Part shown: positions 38,740-39,633 of the stretch, piece after piece
Layout of the letters: every line of letters begins with the position of its first letter
Numbering within the stretch: the stretch's first letter is position 1
Source: an uncultured Clostridia bacterium
GTDB taxonomy: Bacteria > Bacillota > Clostridia > Oscillospirales > Acutalibacteraceae
Length of the DNA stretch: 39,633 bases
Assembly: GCA_947631945.1 (NCBI GenBank)
Contig: CANRNI010000026.1
Span: 1 to 39,633 of the forward strand
Direction: 5' to 3'
Made by a program: the position numbers and the translations under genes
Notes under the pieces: generated by a model
Told to the model about the DNA's origin: nothing
Database searches by the model: none
What the model saw: only the letters and a program-made list of their open reading frames with translations

Positions 38740-39612
38740 TTATTTTGCCGGGATATTTGTGAGTTCGACGGTCTGGGGTTTCGTCTGTTCTGTCGTCTCT
38801 GTGGGCTGCATCTGGGCGCGTTTTTTCTGCTCCATTAAGGGGAGAATACCATGTTCCCGCAGTACCTTATAGAGCCACAAGCGGCCTTCCTGCGTCCACA
38901 AGGTGTTTGTGAACGTCTTGACTGTGCCGTATTTGGTATAGCGTTCGACGGTGTTGCTGACGCGGTAGCCTTTGTCTGCCCATTCCTGATAGAGCGTCCA
39001 TGTAGTGCCAACCTTATATTGTAGGCCGAGTTCATGGAGTGTCCGGTTGAAAGCGCAAGTGGACATTCCATAGTCTTTGGCGATCACAGTGGTGAGGGTC
39101 AGGCCATCGGATTTGAGTACCGCGTCACAGTAGTCGGCTTTTGGCTGCAAGGCGGTGATGGTCGCGGCCTGTGCGGTGTTTTCCTCTTTCAGCCGCTTCG
39201 CTTCTTCCCGTGATTCCTTTAACTCTGTCAGAGCGCGGATGAGGAAATCCGGGTCATTGAGAATTTGTTCGGCTGTTTCTTTTGTTGCGTATAAGCCATG
39301 ACGGCGAATAGTCGGTAGTACTTCGGACGTGACCCAGTGTTTGAACTCTTTCGCGGACGGCAGTTTGCTTGACAGAATGAGACTGTATAGTCCGCTTTCG
39401 TTGATCACGGTCATTTTCTGCGGCCCGCCGGGAGTGTCTAAAACGGACACCCCTTTGTCCTCTTCGCAAACGTGTTCCCGAATGGCTTTTGCCGTTTCGA
39501 TATACCCCAGCTTCTCCGCCACATCTTTGCCGACGAACCACGGTTCTCCATTGATAATTATTGTTCTAAGTTCGCCGAAATCCGTGTTGTTGAAAATTTG
39601 AACGTTTGTCAT
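38740..39612 (-). CDS. Phage antirepressor (BRO-N plus KilA-C domains)
   Basis: A 290-aa protein. The N-terminal BRO-N domain (about 1-110) shows GEPWFVGKDVAEKLGY, INESGLYSLILSSKLPSAK and VLPTIRRHGLY. A coiled coil (LKESREEAKRLKEENTAQAA) links it to a C-terminal antirepressor-type DNA-binding domain (about 165-265; TLTTVIAKDYGMSTCAFNRT, then WTQEGRLWLYKVL). Such proteins counter or replace phage repressors and promote lytic growth or control gene expression. The start at 39612 has AAAGGAGG about 13 bases upstream, near the window edge. It is co-transcribed with the integrase. Confidence 0.95.
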   Translation of the reverse strand: MTNVQIFNNTDFGELRTIIINGEPWFVGKDVAEKLGYIETAKAIREHVCEEDKGVSVLDTPGGPQKMTVINESGLYSLILSSKLPSAKEFKHWVTSEVLPTIRRHGLYATKETAEQILNDPDFLIRALTELKESREEAKRLKEENTAQAATITALQPKADYCDAVLKSDGLTLTTVIAKDYGMSTCAFNRTLHELGLQYKVGTTWTLYQEWADKGYRVSNTVERYTKYGTVKTFTNTLWTQEGRLWLYKVLREHGILPLMEQKKRAQMQPTETTEQTKPQTVELTNIPAK

Positions 39613-39633
39613 AAATATAAAAATACCTCCTTT

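Overview
The window looks like one arm of a large temperate phage (or integrated prophage) of an anaerobic Firmicute, probably a gut clostridium. The reasons are: strong AGGAGG-type ribosome binding sites, sigma70-like promoters, an oxygen-sensitive class III ribonucleotide reductase, a tyrosine integrase, a BRO/KilA-type antirepressor, and small phage families (Gp157, YopX, Lar-like zinc protein, DUF7666-like, crAss001_48-like). No structural, packaging or lysis genes are present, so this is the replication, nucleotide and early-gene half. Essentially all genes lie on the minus strand and many overlap by ATGA, which implies translational coupling.

Read in the direction of transcription (high to low coordinates). 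(1) 39.6-37.9 kb: antirepressor and tyrosine recombinase. (2) 37.9-37.0 kb: a non-coding, very AT-rich region with a 17-bp iteron-like array and several dyads, a candidate origin, partition site or control region. (3) 37.0-35.5 kb: two single-gene units, one with a consensus promoter. (4) 35.4-25.2 kb: a long operon of accessory genes. It holds three paralogues sharing a FETNSSSVH motif, a radical SAM protein, Gp157, two small membrane proteins, an adenine methylase-DUF4942 protein, a DPPH methylase and small zinc proteins, and ends in a good terminator. (5) 24.9-22.8 kb: two separately promoted genes, one resembling a tyrosine recombinase without catalytic residues (MRPR/YopR-type repressor candidate). 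(6) 22.7-10 kb: the replication operon, with an SSB-like protein, RecA-like ATPase with an intein, DnaB-like helicase, DnaG-like primase, Cas4-like nuclease, DnaE-type polymerase, ERCC4 nuclease and BRCT protein. Its gene order recalls the SPbeta yor replication cluster. (7) 9.8-0 kb: a ThyX-like protein, an SPFH membrane protein with a 59-aa membrane partner, a family of Cys-rich paralogues, a methylase, a dNMP kinase/deoxyribonucleotidase fusion, and a compact class III RNR module (two redoxin-fold proteins, NrdD with an intein, NrdG, and a ferredoxin-thioredoxin reductase-like protein).

The most notable observations are these. The RNR module looks wired to ferredoxin through an FTR-like protein and a glutaredoxin. 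The ATPase intein interrupts a Walker A motif, lacks an N-terminal nucleophile (class 3 signature) and carries a homing endonuclease whose catalytic aspartates are both glycine. The NrdD intein, inserted at the catalytic cysteine, looks intact. A roughly 45-bp intergenic element sits at the heads of the two long operons and, in variant forms, at two further promoters. Two of the three consensus promoters carry a TGGTA-N6-TACCA dyad over the -10 box.
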